DNA of 64,000 nucleotides, taken from NCBI RefSeq assembly GCF_026626665.1, contig NZ_JAPNKE010000002.1:1923204-1987203 (forward strand), in the 5' to 3' direction. Within the stretch, counting starts at the first letter, position 1, and each line of letters begins with the position of its first letter. This stretch comes from Nannocystis pusilla. Lineage in GTDB: Bacteria > Myxococcota_A > Polyangia > Nannocystales > Nannocystaceae. Below, one piece after another: positions 1-8,531 of the stretch. The position numbers and the translations under genes were made by a program. The notes under the pieces are model-generated. The model did no database searches, was not told where the DNA came from, and worked only from the letters and a program-made list of their open reading frames with translations.

Positions 1-238
1 ATCCTGGCTCGAAGGACAGGTGAAGCGTCGGCGAGGCGAGAGCGCCGATTCACTCGCGCGCCCGCCCGTGGCGAGTGGAGGCGCCGCAGCTCTCGAGCAG
101 GAGCTGGCGAGCCGGCGAAGCTCATGATATGGCCTAAAGGACATGTCTGTGAGGTGAGGCTATCGAGTGACAACCGGTGTCGGCGCTCGCGGAGCACGAC
201 GGCTGCGTCGCGCGTGAGCCCAAACAGGGTTCGCTCAA
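1..238. other. Non-coding, no gene recognised
   Basis: I see no credible gene here. The only recurring element is a degenerate form of the window-wide hairpin motif (cctaaaggacatgtc near 133). The 76-bp tandem repeat begins immediately after. Confidence 0.5.
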
Positions 239-719
239 GGGCTGGCCGAAAGGTCATGTCGATGCGCGGACGCTCTCGCCTGCACCGCGGATGAGCACCA
301 GCCGAGCTAGCCGGGAGCTGGCGGAAGGGACAGGCCGATGCAGCGGCGCTCTCACGTGCGTCGAGGATGACCACCGGCCGAGTCCGCCGTGAACTGGCGG
401 AAGGGGCAGGTCGATGCAGCGGCGCTCTCACGTGCGTCGAGGATGACCACCGGCCGAGCCCGCCGCGGGCTGGCGGTAGGAGCAGGTCGATGCGCGGGCG
501 CTCTCGCCTGCATCGCGGATGACCACCGGCCGAGTTCGCCGTGAGCTGGCGGAAGGGGCAGGTCGATGCGCGGCGGCTCTCACGTGTGTCGAGGATGACC
601 ACCGGCCGAGTCCGCCCGTGAGCTGGCGGAAGGGGCAGGTCGATGCGCCGGCCTCGCGCGCGCGTCGGATGACTTCTGGCCGAGTCACCGGCGAGCTGGT
701 CGAAAGGACAGGTCAGCGC
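239..719. repeat. 76-bp tandem repeat, about 6 copies
   Basis: Copies begin near 239, 315, 391, 467, 543, 620 and 693, so the period is 76-77 bp with a shorter last unit. Each unit carries a gctggcggaaggggcaggt-like segment, a variant of the GAAA/GGACAGGT hairpin half-site found at other gene 3' ends, plus ctctcacgtgcgtcgaggat and gaccaccggccgag. The array abuts the stop codon of the minus-strand lipoprotein gene at 720. ORFs across it merely reflect the repeat. Confidence 0.85.
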
Positions 720-1410
720 TCAGTCGACGTCGACCGCGAAGTCGACGCCGACGCTCGGGCCGTCGTAGCTGGGGAAGCGGTGGTCGTAGACCGCCTTGCG
801 CGCGCAGGGGACGATGCCCCAGACGTTCAGGCTCGCGGGGGCCTTGACCGACACGCTCTCGACCTTGCCGGAGGGCAGGAGGCGCAGCTGGACCGCGAGG
901 CGGCCGCTGCCGACGTCGCCGTAGCGGCTGGCCGTGACCACGCAGTCGGTGATCTTCGGCGTGATCTTGGCGAAGTGCTGGTCGAGGACCCGCTCGTTCG
1001 GTCGCTCGCTGCCGGCCTCGAGATCGATCGTCTGCGCCTTGTCGTTGGAGAACTGGGGGATCTTGCGATCGTCGACGGGGACGAACGGGGGCAGCTTCTC
1101 GCCAGCGGGCTCGGCCTCTTCGACCTCGTCTTCGGGGGCGGGCGCCGGATCGGAGCCCCCGCCGCCTGCGGCCGAGCCCGGCGTGGTCCGGCGCACACGC
1201 TTCTTCTTGCGCCGCTTTTTCTTCTTCTTGCCGTCGTCGGCGACGGGGAGTGATCGGCGCGTCGGCGACGCACTGGCCCTCGACGCAGGTGCTCCCAGGG
1301 CCGCAGGGCGCCGCGCAATCGGGCTTTGGCGCGGGTTCGCACGCGAACGAGGCCGCCAGCGCGAGCGCGGCGAGGCGGGCGAGGCGGGCGCCGGGCGGAT
1401 GCTCACCCAT
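720..1410 (-). CDS. Lipoprotein with AgmX/PglI-like C-terminal domain (frameshifted)
   Basis: The start at 1410 ([10 protein letters not shown]) gives a lipoprotein signal ending in AASFAC, followed by a short Cys-rich tag ([15 protein letters not shown]). The frame is lost at the C-run at 1245-1248; removing one C joins it to a Lys-rich and acidic linker (about residues 55-105) and a roughly 110-residue C-terminal domain containing [16 protein letters not shown] and GVDFAVDVD. That domain has the look of the AgmX/PglI or TonB-like C-terminal fold common in myxobacteria: one conserved Cys, then G-x-L/V beta strands. It probably sits at the envelope facing the periplasm. The exact role is unknown. 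The frameshift is most likely a sequencing indel. Confidence 0.75.
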
Positions 1411-1485
1411 GAGGGTCGGATGATGCCGGCCGCGGCGGCGCGGTTCAAGCTCACGGCCCGAGATCTGGCCCGCGGCCCGCGGACC

Positions 1486-1869
1486 ATGGCAGCGTGCGCG
1501 CCGTGTCCACGGTGCCCTCCGAGAGCTCGCCACGTTCGCCAATCCGCGCCCCGGGCGCGACTACGAGGTCCGCTTCGATTGCCCCGATTCACCTGTCTGT
1601 GCCCGATGACGGGCCAGCCGGACTTCGCCACGATCCGGATCCGCTACCGCCCGCGGGCGCGCTGCGTCGAGCTCAAGAGCCTCAAGCTGTACCTGTGGTC
1701 GTTCCGGGACACGGGGGCGTTTCACGAGGCGGTCACCAACCAGATCCTCGACGATCTGGTCGCGGTCCTGGACCCCGAGCTGCTCGAGGTCGAGGGCGAC
1801 TTCCTGGTCCGCGGCGGGATCCACACGGTCGTGCGGGCTCGCCACGTGGGCGCGCCGCTGCCGGGCTGA
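1486..1869 (+). CDS. queF: NADPH-dependent 7-cyano-7-deazaguanine reductase QueF (frameshifted)
   Basis: QueF reduces preQ0 to preQ1 in queuosine biosynthesis in the cytoplasm. The sequence shows the family signature: [14 protein letters not shown] with the catalytic Cys, then [14 protein letters not shown] (QueF motif) and [11 protein letters not shown]. This is the short type-I form of about 120-130 residues. The upstream part, [20 protein letters not shown], is in another frame; one base is missing near 1586 (DCP then FTCLC). The 5' end is unresolved: ATG 1486 is out of frame with codon 1523, so a second indel or a different start is needed. Function is secure; the exact start is not. Confidence 0.85.
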   Translation: MAACAPCPRCPPRARHVRQSAPRARLRGPLRLPRFTCLCPMTGQPDFATIRIRYRPRARCVELKSLKLYLWSFRDTGAFHEAVTNQILDDLVAVLDPELLEVEGDFLVRGGIHTVVRARHVGAPLPG

Positions 1870-1912
1870 AAGCGGCGGGCGGGCGTGATAACGTCCGCCC
1901 GGACTCGCTGCC

Positions 1913-3346
1913 ATGCCCATGTTCTCGACCCTCGCCGGCGCCCTGATCGCTCTCCTCCTCGACGGTCCCTTCAACTACGAGTTCTCGCGCGTCACCGACG
2001 AGAAGGGCCAGGCCCACGTGCTCCTGCGGGCCAACGAGGACCTGCAGGCGATGGAGGTGACGATCACCGGCGACCGCCAGACGATCCGCAAGAAGATCCC
2101 GGCGCTCAAGGCGGGCAAAGAGTTCAAGATCGTCTGGACGCAGAACGGCGACAACTCGGCCTACGAGATGGCGATCGTGTCGTCCGCCGGCGAGGCCAAC
2201 GCCAACTTCGAGGTCGCGCGCGGGGCCGGCAAGCCGTCCGGCGGCGGTGGTGGCGGCGGCGGCGGCGGCGGTGCGGCCGGCAAGGTCACGGCGATGGCGT
2301 CCGCGGCCGACATCCTCTACGACCACAAGGTCGCGTACACGACGAGCTTCGAGGTCAGCGGCTACGAGTTCAAGGTCTACAACACCGACGGCGACGTGAT
2401 CCACAACGACTCGGGCACCGGCGGCTGGAAGGCCAACGAGCGCATCGAGCTCAAGTGGGACACGAACGACGACGTGTTCCTGGTCAAGGTCCGCTTCGAG
2501 GGCGCGCAGGGCCAGTTCGGCGAGCACATCCTGGCGCCGATGGCGATCGAGATCCCGCACACCGAGGTCGTGTTCGACAGCGGCAAGGCGCTGATCCGTG
2601 GCGAGCAGGCGCCGAAGATCGACGAGGCCGCGGCGGTGGCGATGCACAAGCTGGCCGCGGTCGAGAACGCCAAGAAGGCGGTGGGCAACGCGCTCGAGGG
2701 CGCCGGCTACGTGCCCAAGCTGTTCATCGCCGGCTACACCGACACCGTCGGCAAGCCCGGCGACAATCAGAAGCTCTCGGAAGGGCGCGCGCGGGCGATC
2801 GCGGAGCGCTTCCACGAGAAGGGCGTGTGGGCCGAGATCTACTACACCGGCATGGGCGAGAAGGGCCTCAAGGTCCAGACGCCCGACTCGTTCGACGAGG
2901 AGAAGAACCGCCGGGCGGTCTATGTCATCAGCTTCCAGCCGCCGACCGGGCCGTGGTTCCCGTCGCCCGGAGCGTGGAAGAAGGTCGCCAACGCGCGCCC
3001 GCGCCCGTCCGAGCTGCCGCCGTACCCCGAGAAGTGGAAGGAGTACGAGGACAACAAGCGCCACGGGAAGCCCGACGGCGGCTCGTCGTCCAGCGAGGGC
3101 AGCGGTGGAAGCAGCTCGAGTGACTCGTCGTCCGGCGACGACGCCTCGGGCACGTCGGGCAGCAGCAGCAGCAGTGGATCGGGCGAGCCGTACCTGGGCT
3201 CGGCCGAAGGCCCGCCGGAGGTCGGTGGCGAGCCGGGGGCGAGCAAGAAGGGCTGCAACGTGAGCGCAGAGCCGACGCCGGGCGCGACGATCCTGCTGCT
3301 CGCGGGGCTGCTGACGCTGCGTCGCCGTCGCGGGCACGCTGCTTGA
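1913..3346 (+). CDS. OmpA-family protein with MYXO-CTERM-like tail
   Basis: 477 residues. The N-terminus has a hydrophobic segment (FSTLAGALIALLLDG) acting as a signal. A beta-rich region is followed by a poly-Gly linker (about residues 108-118) and then an OmpA-like peptidoglycan-binding domain (about 205-345: VVFDSGKALI, IAGYTDTVG, LSEGRARAIAERF, NRRAVYV). A Ser/Asp/Gly-rich linker leads to a Cys, a hydrophobic stretch (GATILLLAGLLTL) and RRRR, matching the MYXO-CTERM sorting-tag layout. Expected to be surface or outer-membrane anchored and to hold onto the cell wall. ATG 1919 is an alternative start two codons downstream. Confidence 0.85.
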   Translation: MPMFSTLAGALIALLLDGPFNYEFSRVTDEKGQAHVLLRANEDLQAMEVTITGDRQTIRKKIPALKAGKEFKIVWTQNGDNSAYEMAIVSSAGEANANFEVARGAGKPSGGGGGGGGGGGAAGKVTAMASAADILYDHKVAYTTSFEVSGYEFKVYNTDGDVIHNDSGTGGWKANERIELKWDTNDDVFLVKVRFEGAQGQFGEHILAPMAIEIPHTEVVFDSGKALIRGEQAPKIDEAAAVAMHKLAAVENAKKAVGNALEGAGYVPKLFIAGYTDTVGKPGDNQKLSEGRARAIAERFHEKGVWAEIYYTGMGEKGLKVQTPDSFDEEKNRRAVYVISFQPPTGPWFPSPGAWKKVANARPRPSELPPYPEKWKEYEDNKRHGKPDGGSSSSEGSGGSSSSDSSSGDDASGTSGSSSSSGSGEPYLGSAEGPPEVGGEPGASKKGCNVSAEPTPGATILLLAGLLTLRRRRGHAA

Positions 3347-4355
3347 GGCCCGCGGGCCCGGCCGCTCGTGCGCGCCGGGCTCGGTCGTCGCGGCACCCGA
3401 GCGGGGGTCGGCGAGCAGGCCGGCGCGCTCGAAGCGAAGCAACGCGCGGGCCCCTGGAGAGGTCGCGAATCGACTCGGCCACCGTTGACACGGCACCCGA
3501 TCGGGGGTCGGCGAGCAGGCCGGCGCGCTCGAAGCGGAGCAGTTCGCTGACCCCTGGAGAGGTCGCGGATCGTCTCGGCCACCCGGTCGCGGCTGAACTT
3601 GTCGGGCCTTCTTCCTTCGCTGACACGGCGCGGAACGGGGGCTGCTGGGATTCGGTGGTCTCGTGCTCGCGGCGTGCGGGCGGATGCCCGTCGTTGACGT
3701 GTGCGGGCCGGGCCGGGTCGTCGCCGTTCTCATTCCTTCGCAGGCGCGTTCGCGGTGGATGGGACAAGCCATCGGTCGCCCGGCCCGCGCTTCCTCTCCT
3801 CGGGGGCGCGGCGCGCTCGGGCCCGCTGTTCTTCGTACGGCAGTCGGCGATCCGGAGGACGGGCGCCCGGGCCCGCGGTTCCTCCTGCTTGCTCGTGCGG
3901 CGCGAGCGGAGCTCCGGCTTGCGGTCCGCTTCACGTGCGCGACGGCTTCACTGCCGTCCGGCGGGCAGCAGGGTCGTGCTTCCGAGGCCCGATGCAGGAC
4001 GGTTGCCCCACGGGTCGCACACGGTGAGGGCCGATGCGTCGAGATGCCGATGCATCGACGAGGGCATGGATCGCGCGGCGTCGCACCGATGGAGGCCGCG
4101 GACGGGGGTGGCGCACGAGCACGGTACGCGAGGACAGCCGCGAGGTCGTGGCCTCGAGCGAGCCGCGATCGCCGGCGTTCGTTGCAGCGAGAAATGCCGC
4201 AGAGAGGCATGTGGCGCCGCGAATTCGGCGTCTTCGCCGATGTGGCCCTTGGGACCTGCGCCACGCGGCAGGTGCCCACGTGCAGCCTGTGATCGATGAA
4301 GAGGTTGCAGGCCGGCCAACGTGTTCCAGACTTGCGCCACAGAAGGAGTGAGAGC
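3347..4355. other. 1-kb non-coding region
   Basis: No ORF here shows protein-like composition or a recognisable family on either strand. It contains a 100-bp tandem duplication (3391-3590). The rest (about 3600-4340) has slightly lower GC and looks like decayed or non-coding DNA. It ends in the leader of the basic-protein gene. Confidence 0.5.
3391..3590. repeat. 100-bp direct tandem repeat, 2 copies
   Basis: cggcacccga begins at 3391 and again at 3491. Both copies contain gggggtcggcgagcaggccg and cccctggagaggtcgcg. They differ at several positions, so this is an older duplication. A third partial copy may begin near 3621. Confidence 0.8.
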
Positions 4356-4676
4356 ATGGCACGTAGCACTCGGACGAAGCAGAGTGGGCCGGCGCGGGCC
4401 GGCGCGAAAGTACGCAAGACGGCGCCGGCCAAGACCGGGGCGAAGACGAGGGCGAAGAGCCCCGCGGTGAAGGGCAAGACGACCGCCGGCCGGGCGACGA
4501 GCAAGACGGCCGGGCGCACCGGCAAGCAGGCCGCGGCGCCGACGTCGAAGTCGCGCAGCGAGGCGGCGAAGAAGGGCTGGGAGACCCGTCGCCGCCGCGC
4601 CGCCAAGACGGCGCCGACGACCGCGCGCAAGACCACCGCCGGCGCGGCCAAGGCGAAGAAGACCCGGGCCCGCTGA
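4356..4676 (+). CDS. Lys/Ala-rich histone-H1-like basic protein
   Basis: 106 residues composed almost wholly of Lys, Arg, Ala, Thr and Gly, with AKT/AKK-type repeats and one better-defined block, SEAAKKGWETRRRR. The start at 4356 is preceded by AAGGAG at good spacing. The composition matches small bacterial nucleoid or H1-like DNA-binding tails. No folded domain is visible and no enzymatic role is implied. It is a stand-alone gene followed by a TTCG-loop hairpin at 4707-4722. Confidence 0.75.
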   Translation: MARSTRTKQSGPARAGAKVRKTAPAKTGAKTRAKSPAVKGKTTAGRATSKTAGRTGKQAAAPTSKSRSEAAKKGWETRRRRAAKTAPTTARKTTAGAAKAKKTRAR

Positions 4677-4706
4677 CGCCCGACGCGCCGGGTCGCCCGC
4701 TCGCGG

Positions 4707-4722
4707 ATGTCCTTCGGGACAT
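4707..4722. repeat. ATGTCC-TTCG-GGACAT hairpin
   Basis: A perfect 6-bp inverted repeat closing a TTCG tetraloop, 30 bp after the stop of the basic-protein gene and with no T-tract. It is the clearest single copy of the hairpin family seen throughout the window. Confidence 0.8.
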
Positions 4723-4732
4723 GCCGGGCCGC

Positions 4733-5058
4733 AGAGGCGAGGACGGAGCAGGCGAGCACACGAGACCGCGTGTGCTGGCCGTCGCGGGAGGAGGCACGAG
4801 ACCGCGTGCCTCGCCCGAACCGAGCGAAGCAGGCGAGCACACGAGACCGCGTGTGCTGGCCGTCGCGGGAGGAGGCACGAGACCGCGTGCCTCGCCCGAG
4901 CCGAGCGAAGCAGGCGAGCACACCGCGTGTGCTGGCCATCGCGGGAGGAGGCACGAGACCGCGTGCCTCGCCCGAACCGAGCGAAGCAGGCGAGCACACC
5001 GCGTGTGCTGGCCATCGCGGGGCGAGGCACGACGTGCCTCGCCCTTCATGCTTCGGTG
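4733..5058. repeat. Tandem double-hairpin repeat, 4 units of 76-81 bp
   Basis: Units start (gagcacac) at about 4754, 4835, 4916 and 4992. Each unit encodes two palindromes: AGCACACG...CGTGTGCT and GAGGCACG...CGTGCCTC, each around an agac-type loop in the first units; the last units have shortened loops. They are separated by gccgtcgcgggag and ccgagcgaagcaggc. The array fills the gap between two convergent genes (4676 and 5166). ORFs through it are artefacts. Confidence 0.9.
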
Positions 5059-5165
5059 ACCGGCGCGAGCCTTCGTCCGGCATGCGAAGCCGGCGAGCCC
5101 ATGCGATCGAGAGTGCCGACCCCGAACCGCGAGGCGGCGCGTACCCCCGATCGCGTGGGCTCGCC

Positions 5166-6242
5166 TCAGGCGAGCTGGCCTTCGGGACAGGAGCTCTGCA
5201 GGCAGTGCTGCAGCCCGCACTTGAGGCTGGCGGTCGCGGGCAGGCGGGCCAGCTCGGGGCACAGGGCGACCAGCTGGGTGACGGCGTCCGGGTTGACGCC
5301 CGACAGCACGCAGGCGGCTCCGAGGCGGCGGACTGCGTGGGCGATCTGGGCGACGGACTCGGCGTTGACGGCGTCGATCGCCTCGAGGGCTTGCAGGTCG
5401 AGCACCACCCACGCGGCTTGTTGGCGGGAGATGGCCTCGGCGAGGCCGCCGATCGTCGCTGCCTGGCGATCGCCGTCGAGGTGACCGATCAGCGGCACTG
5501 CGAGGACGCCGTCCCAGATCTCCAGCACCGGCGAGGTGAGGCGCGCGATCTCTTGCCGTTGCGCGTGGATGACCGACATCTTGTGCAACAGGTCGCGCTC
5601 GGCGGTGCGACGGCGATCGGTCTCGAGCAGGAGGGTGACGGCGTCGGCGAGCGAGGCGACGAAGGCCAACTCGTCGTCGGTCCACACGCGGGGGTCGCCG
5701 ATGTACTCGCAGCAGAGCACGCCGGACAGGCCGCCGCGCGAGCGGATGGGGGCGTCGAGGGTGGCGGACACGCCGTGGCGGCGAAAATAGATGGCCGAGA
5801 ATTCGCGGGTGCGCGGGTCGGTCTGCGCGTCGGAGGCGTCCAGCACGCGGGTGGTCGCCAGGGTGGCAAAATAGATCGGGAAGTCGCAGCGGTAGAGCAC
5901 GGAGCCGGAGGTGTGCGCGGCTGTCGCCACGTCGTACAGATCCGCGCACTCGAGGGCCGAAGCGTCGGGGGTGAAGAACCACACTCCTGCGCGATGGATC
6001 TTGAGGATGTCGATCGCGGTCTCGGTGATCCGCCTCAGGCCGGTTGCGAGGTCGACGTCCGGTCGCTCGCGATCGCGGGACAGCTCGAGCAGGGCGCTCA
6101 GCTGGCGGGCCAGGTTCTTGTTGTCGCCCGCTTCGTCGCCGCCGCACATCAGCTCGGCCAGCACGCGCGCCCGGGCCCGATCCGGGTCCTCGGCGATGCG
6201 CGCGGCAGCGGCGATCCTCGCGGCTCGGTCGAGCAGGTTCAT
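5166..6242 (-). CDS. GAF-STAS regulator (RsbR-like)
   Basis: 358 residues. An N-terminal helical part is followed by a GAF-like sensor (about 65-230; TETAIDILKIHRAGVWFF, GVSATLDAPI, GLSGVLCCEYIG). A short coiled linker (HKMSVIHAQRQEIARL) leads to a C-terminal STAS domain (from about 255; EIWDGVLAVPLIGHLD). This layout is that of stressosome RsbR-type proteins controlling anti-sigma signalling. The usual phospho-acceptor segment D-x-T-G-V is replaced by LDLQALEAIDAV, lacking the conserved Thr/Ser, so regulation may be non-canonical. The start at 6242 has a strong GGAGGG Shine-Dalgarno. ATG starts further upstream in this frame belong to the neighbouring methyltransferase. Confidence 0.8.
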   Translation of the reverse strand: MNLLDRAARIAAAARIAEDPDRARARVLAELMCGGDEAGDNKNLARQLSALLELSRDRERPDVDLATGLRRITETAIDILKIHRAGVWFFTPDASALECADLYDVATAAHTSGSVLYRCDFPIYFATLATTRVLDASDAQTDPRTREFSAIYFRRHGVSATLDAPIRSRGGLSGVLCCEYIGDPRVWTDDELAFVASLADAVTLLLETDRRRTAERDLLHKMSVIHAQRQEIARLTSPVLEIWDGVLAVPLIGHLDGDRQAATIGGLAEAISRQQAAWVVLDLQALEAIDAVNAESVAQIAHAVRRLGAACVLSGVNPDAVTQLVALCPELARLPATASLKCGLQHCLQSSCPEGQLA

Positions 6243-6311
6243 GCTTCCCTCCAAGGCAAGTATGACCGGCAACACGAGGCGCGCGAGCGGTGTGGCCGCC
6301 GGATCCGCGTC

Positions 6312-6331
6312 ACATGTCTGGAAGGACATGT
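6312..6331. repeat. ACATGTC-TGGAAG-GACATGT hairpin
   Basis: A 7-bp perfect inverted repeat with a 6-nt loop, between the stop of the methyltransferase gene (6392) and the start of the GAF-STAS gene (6242). No T-tract follows. Member of the RCATGY hairpin family. Confidence 0.8.
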
Positions 6332-6391
6332 CCCGGCGGCCGCGGCGCTGGCGGTTTCGCGGGCCGATCGGCGATCGGGCTCGGCCGGCCG

Positions 6392-7130
6392 TCACTCGAA
6401 GGTGACGACGAAGACTTCCTGTTCGCTGTCGGTGCCGGCGGCGCCGGTGGTGGCGCTGTCGTCTCCGCGGCGTGCGCGACGGATCTCCACCTCGCTGCGG
6501 TAGCCCAGCGCCTCGAGGGCGTTGACGGTCGTCTGGAACAGGGACGTCCGGGTCGGCGAGGATGATCCGACCGCCCGGGCGGCACAGGCGGGCCAGCGCC
6601 GGGGCGACCTGCTCCGCCAGGCCTGCCTCGTAGGCCACGTCGCTGGCGAGCACCACGTCGGCGGTGCCGAGCGAGGCGACCAGGGCCTCGGGGTCGGCGA
6701 CGTCGCCGGGGTGATAGGCGATGACCGCGTCGTTGAGGGCGGCGTTGCGGCGCAGCAGGGCGAGGACGTCGGGGTGGGCGTCGCACGCGAGGACGTGGGC
6801 GCCGAGGCGGGCGGCGACCAGGGCGGGCAGGCCGACGCCGCAGCCGACCTCGATGACGCGGCGGCCGCGGACGAGGGCCGGCCGCTCGCCGAGGTGGGAC
6901 GCCAGCGCGCGGCCGGCCGACCACAGGGTGCCGAAGTACGGGACCAGGCGCAGCGCCTGGGCGTCGTCGAGGCTGCGGCCGACCTCGTCGCACAGGGCGT
7001 CGATGGCGGCGTCGAGGCTGGAGACCACGTCGAGCTCGACGACGACGCCGCCGCACAGCTCGCGGACGCGGCGCAGGGGGTAGTCGAAGCGGCTGCCCGA
7101 GAGGACAGGTGATGGATCGGTGCGGGTCAT
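6392..7130 (-). CDS. Class I methyltransferase, METTL/lysine-methyltransferase type (frameshifted)
   Basis: The start at 7130 gives MTRTDPSPVLSGSRFDYPLR. Motif I is VIEVGCGVGLPALVAARLG; the acidic loop is VLACDAH; the post-I segment VVLASDVAYE resembles the (D/N)xxYE-type motif of Methyltransf_16 protein-lysine methyltransferases (METTL20/21-like). The frame breaks at the G-run at 6541-6543 (an extra base). Beyond it the other frame supplies a natural C-terminus (LFQTTVNALEALGY ... EVFVVTFE) ending at 6392. The substrate is probably a protein lysine, but this cannot be told from sequence. Length about 245 residues. The first 59-bp repeat unit lies inside its 5' end. Confidence 0.75.
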
Positions 7131-7440
7131 CGGTCGAGGATCGTCGCGGCGGCTGGCCGAAAGGACAGGTGGTGAGGCGGGCGGGTCATCGATCGCGGTC
7201 GTCGCGGCGGATGGCCGAAAGGACAGGTGGTAGAGGGGGCGGGTCATCGGGCGAGGTCGTCGACGAGTCTGGCCGAAAAGACAGGTGATGTATCGGCGCA
7301 GGTCGTCGGTCGAGGTCGTCGCGGGGTCTGGCTGAAAGGACAGGTGATGGATCGGTGCGGGTCACCGGTCGAGGTCGTCGCGGCAGCTGGTCGAAAGGAC
7401 AGATGGTGGAGCGGGGCGCAGGTCATCGGTCGAGGGTGAG
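7092..7440. repeat. 58-60-bp tandem repeat, 6 copies, each with a GGACAGGT hairpin half-site
   Basis: Copies start near 7092, 7152, 7210, 7268, 7327 and 7386. Each unit reads roughly ctggccgaaaggacaggt, then a gatggatcggtgcgggtc-like part and atcggtcgaggtcgtcgcgg. The leading segment folds as CTGgCC-GAAA-GGaCAG with one mismatch, a GNRA-type loop. The array spans the gap between the stop of the MDR oxidoreductase gene (7423) and the start of the methyltransferase gene (7130) and runs into both coding ends. Confidence 0.85.
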
Positions 7441-8463
7441 GACGACCTTGCCGAACTGCTCGCGGCGGTCGAGGTAGCGGTGGGCCGCCTCGGCTTCGGC
7501 CAGCGGGAAGGTGCGGTCGAGGATCGGCTTCAGCTCGCCGCGGCCGACGTGGGCGAGGATCGGGAACAGCAGGGACTTGCTGCCCATGGTGCTGCCGAGG
7601 ACCTGGAGCTGGCGGAAGAACACCTGGCGCAGGTCGGTGGTGGCGGCGTGGCCCGAGGTCGCGCCGCAGGTGACGACCACGCCGCCGCGCTTGCACAGGC
7701 GCAGGCTGGCCTCCCAGGTGGCGGCGCCGGTGTGCTCGAACACGATGTCGACGCCGCGCTTTTGCACCCACGGGACGGCCCGCACGCGGCGCTCCCACTC
7801 GGAGTCGTCGCTGCGGAAGGTGAGCTCGGCCCCGAGCTCGCGGGCGCGGGCCAGCTTGGCGTCGCTGCTGGCGAGGGCGATCACGCGGGCGCCGAACAGG
7901 CGGGCGATCTGCAGGCCGGCGACGCCGACGCCGCTGCCGACGGCGTGGATCAGCACGGTCTGACCGGGCTTGACCTGGGCGCGCACGACCAGCATCTGCC
8001 AGGCGGTGAGGAAGGTCAGCGGCACCGCGGCGGCGCCGACGAAGTCGAGGTTGTCGGGCTTGGGCAGCAGGTTCTGCGCCGGCACTGCGATCTTCTCGCA
8101 GTAGCCGCCCGCGAGCTGCTCGCCGAGGATGCCGTACTTCGGGCACAGGTTGTCCCAGCCCGACAGGCACGCCTCGCACTGGCCGCACGAGACGCCGGGG
8201 CTGACGACGACCTCGGCGCCGACCTTGCCGGCGTCGACGCCGGGCCCCACGGCCGTGACGACGCCGGCGATGTCGCAGCCGAGCACGTGCGGCAGCGGCA
8301 GCTTGAGGCCCGGCAGGCCGCCGCGGACCCAGAGGTCGAGGCGGTTGAGGGCGCAGGCGCGGACCTCGACCAACGCCTGGCCGGGGCCGGGCTCGGGGTC
8401 GGGCAGGTCGGCGAGCTCGAGGACGCTGGGGTCGCCGTGGCGGCGGAGGACGACGGCTCTCAT
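7423..8463 (-). CDS. Zinc-type medium-chain dehydrogenase/reductase (quinone oxidoreductase-like)
   Basis: 346 residues. An N-terminal GroES-like domain (MRAVVLRRHGDPSVLELADL) contains the structural-zinc Cys cluster CGQCEACLSGWDNLCP. A Rossmann domain has VGSGVGVAGLQIARLFGARV for NAD(P) binding. The C-terminal part (LGSTMGSKSLLFPIL ... GKVVLTLDR) is typical of zinc-binding alcohol dehydrogenase or NADPH:quinone reductase relatives. It is a cytoplasmic, NADPH-linked reductase whose substrate cannot be assigned. The ATG at 8463 is chosen; the upstream in-frame extension belongs to the next gene. The last codons lie in the 59-bp repeat array. Confidence 0.85.
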   Translation of the reverse strand: MRAVVLRRHGDPSVLELADLPDPEPGPGQALVEVRACALNRLDLWVRGGLPGLKLPLPHVLGCDIAGVVTAVGPGVDAGKVGAEVVVSPGVSCGQCEACLSGWDNLCPKYGILGEQLAGGYCEKIAVPAQNLLPKPDNLDFVGAAAVPLTFLTAWQMLVVRAQVKPGQTVLIHAVGSGVGVAGLQIARLFGARVIALASSDAKLARARELGAELTFRSDDSEWERRVRAVPWVQKRGVDIVFEHTGAATWEASLRLCKRGGVVVTCGATSGHAATTDLRQVFFRQLQVLGSTMGSKSLLFPILAHVGRGELKPILDRTFPLAEAEAAHRYLDRREQFGKVVLTLDR

Positions 8464-8531
8464 GGCGATGTTCCGAAGGACAGGTCGAGAAGGACAGGGT
8501 GAAAGAGACAGGTATGAAAGCGCAGGTCGGC

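Noticed and set aside
3600..4340. Coding gene in the lower-GC stretch
   Set aside because: ORFs on both strands lack family resemblance, consistent codon use and a good ribosome site.
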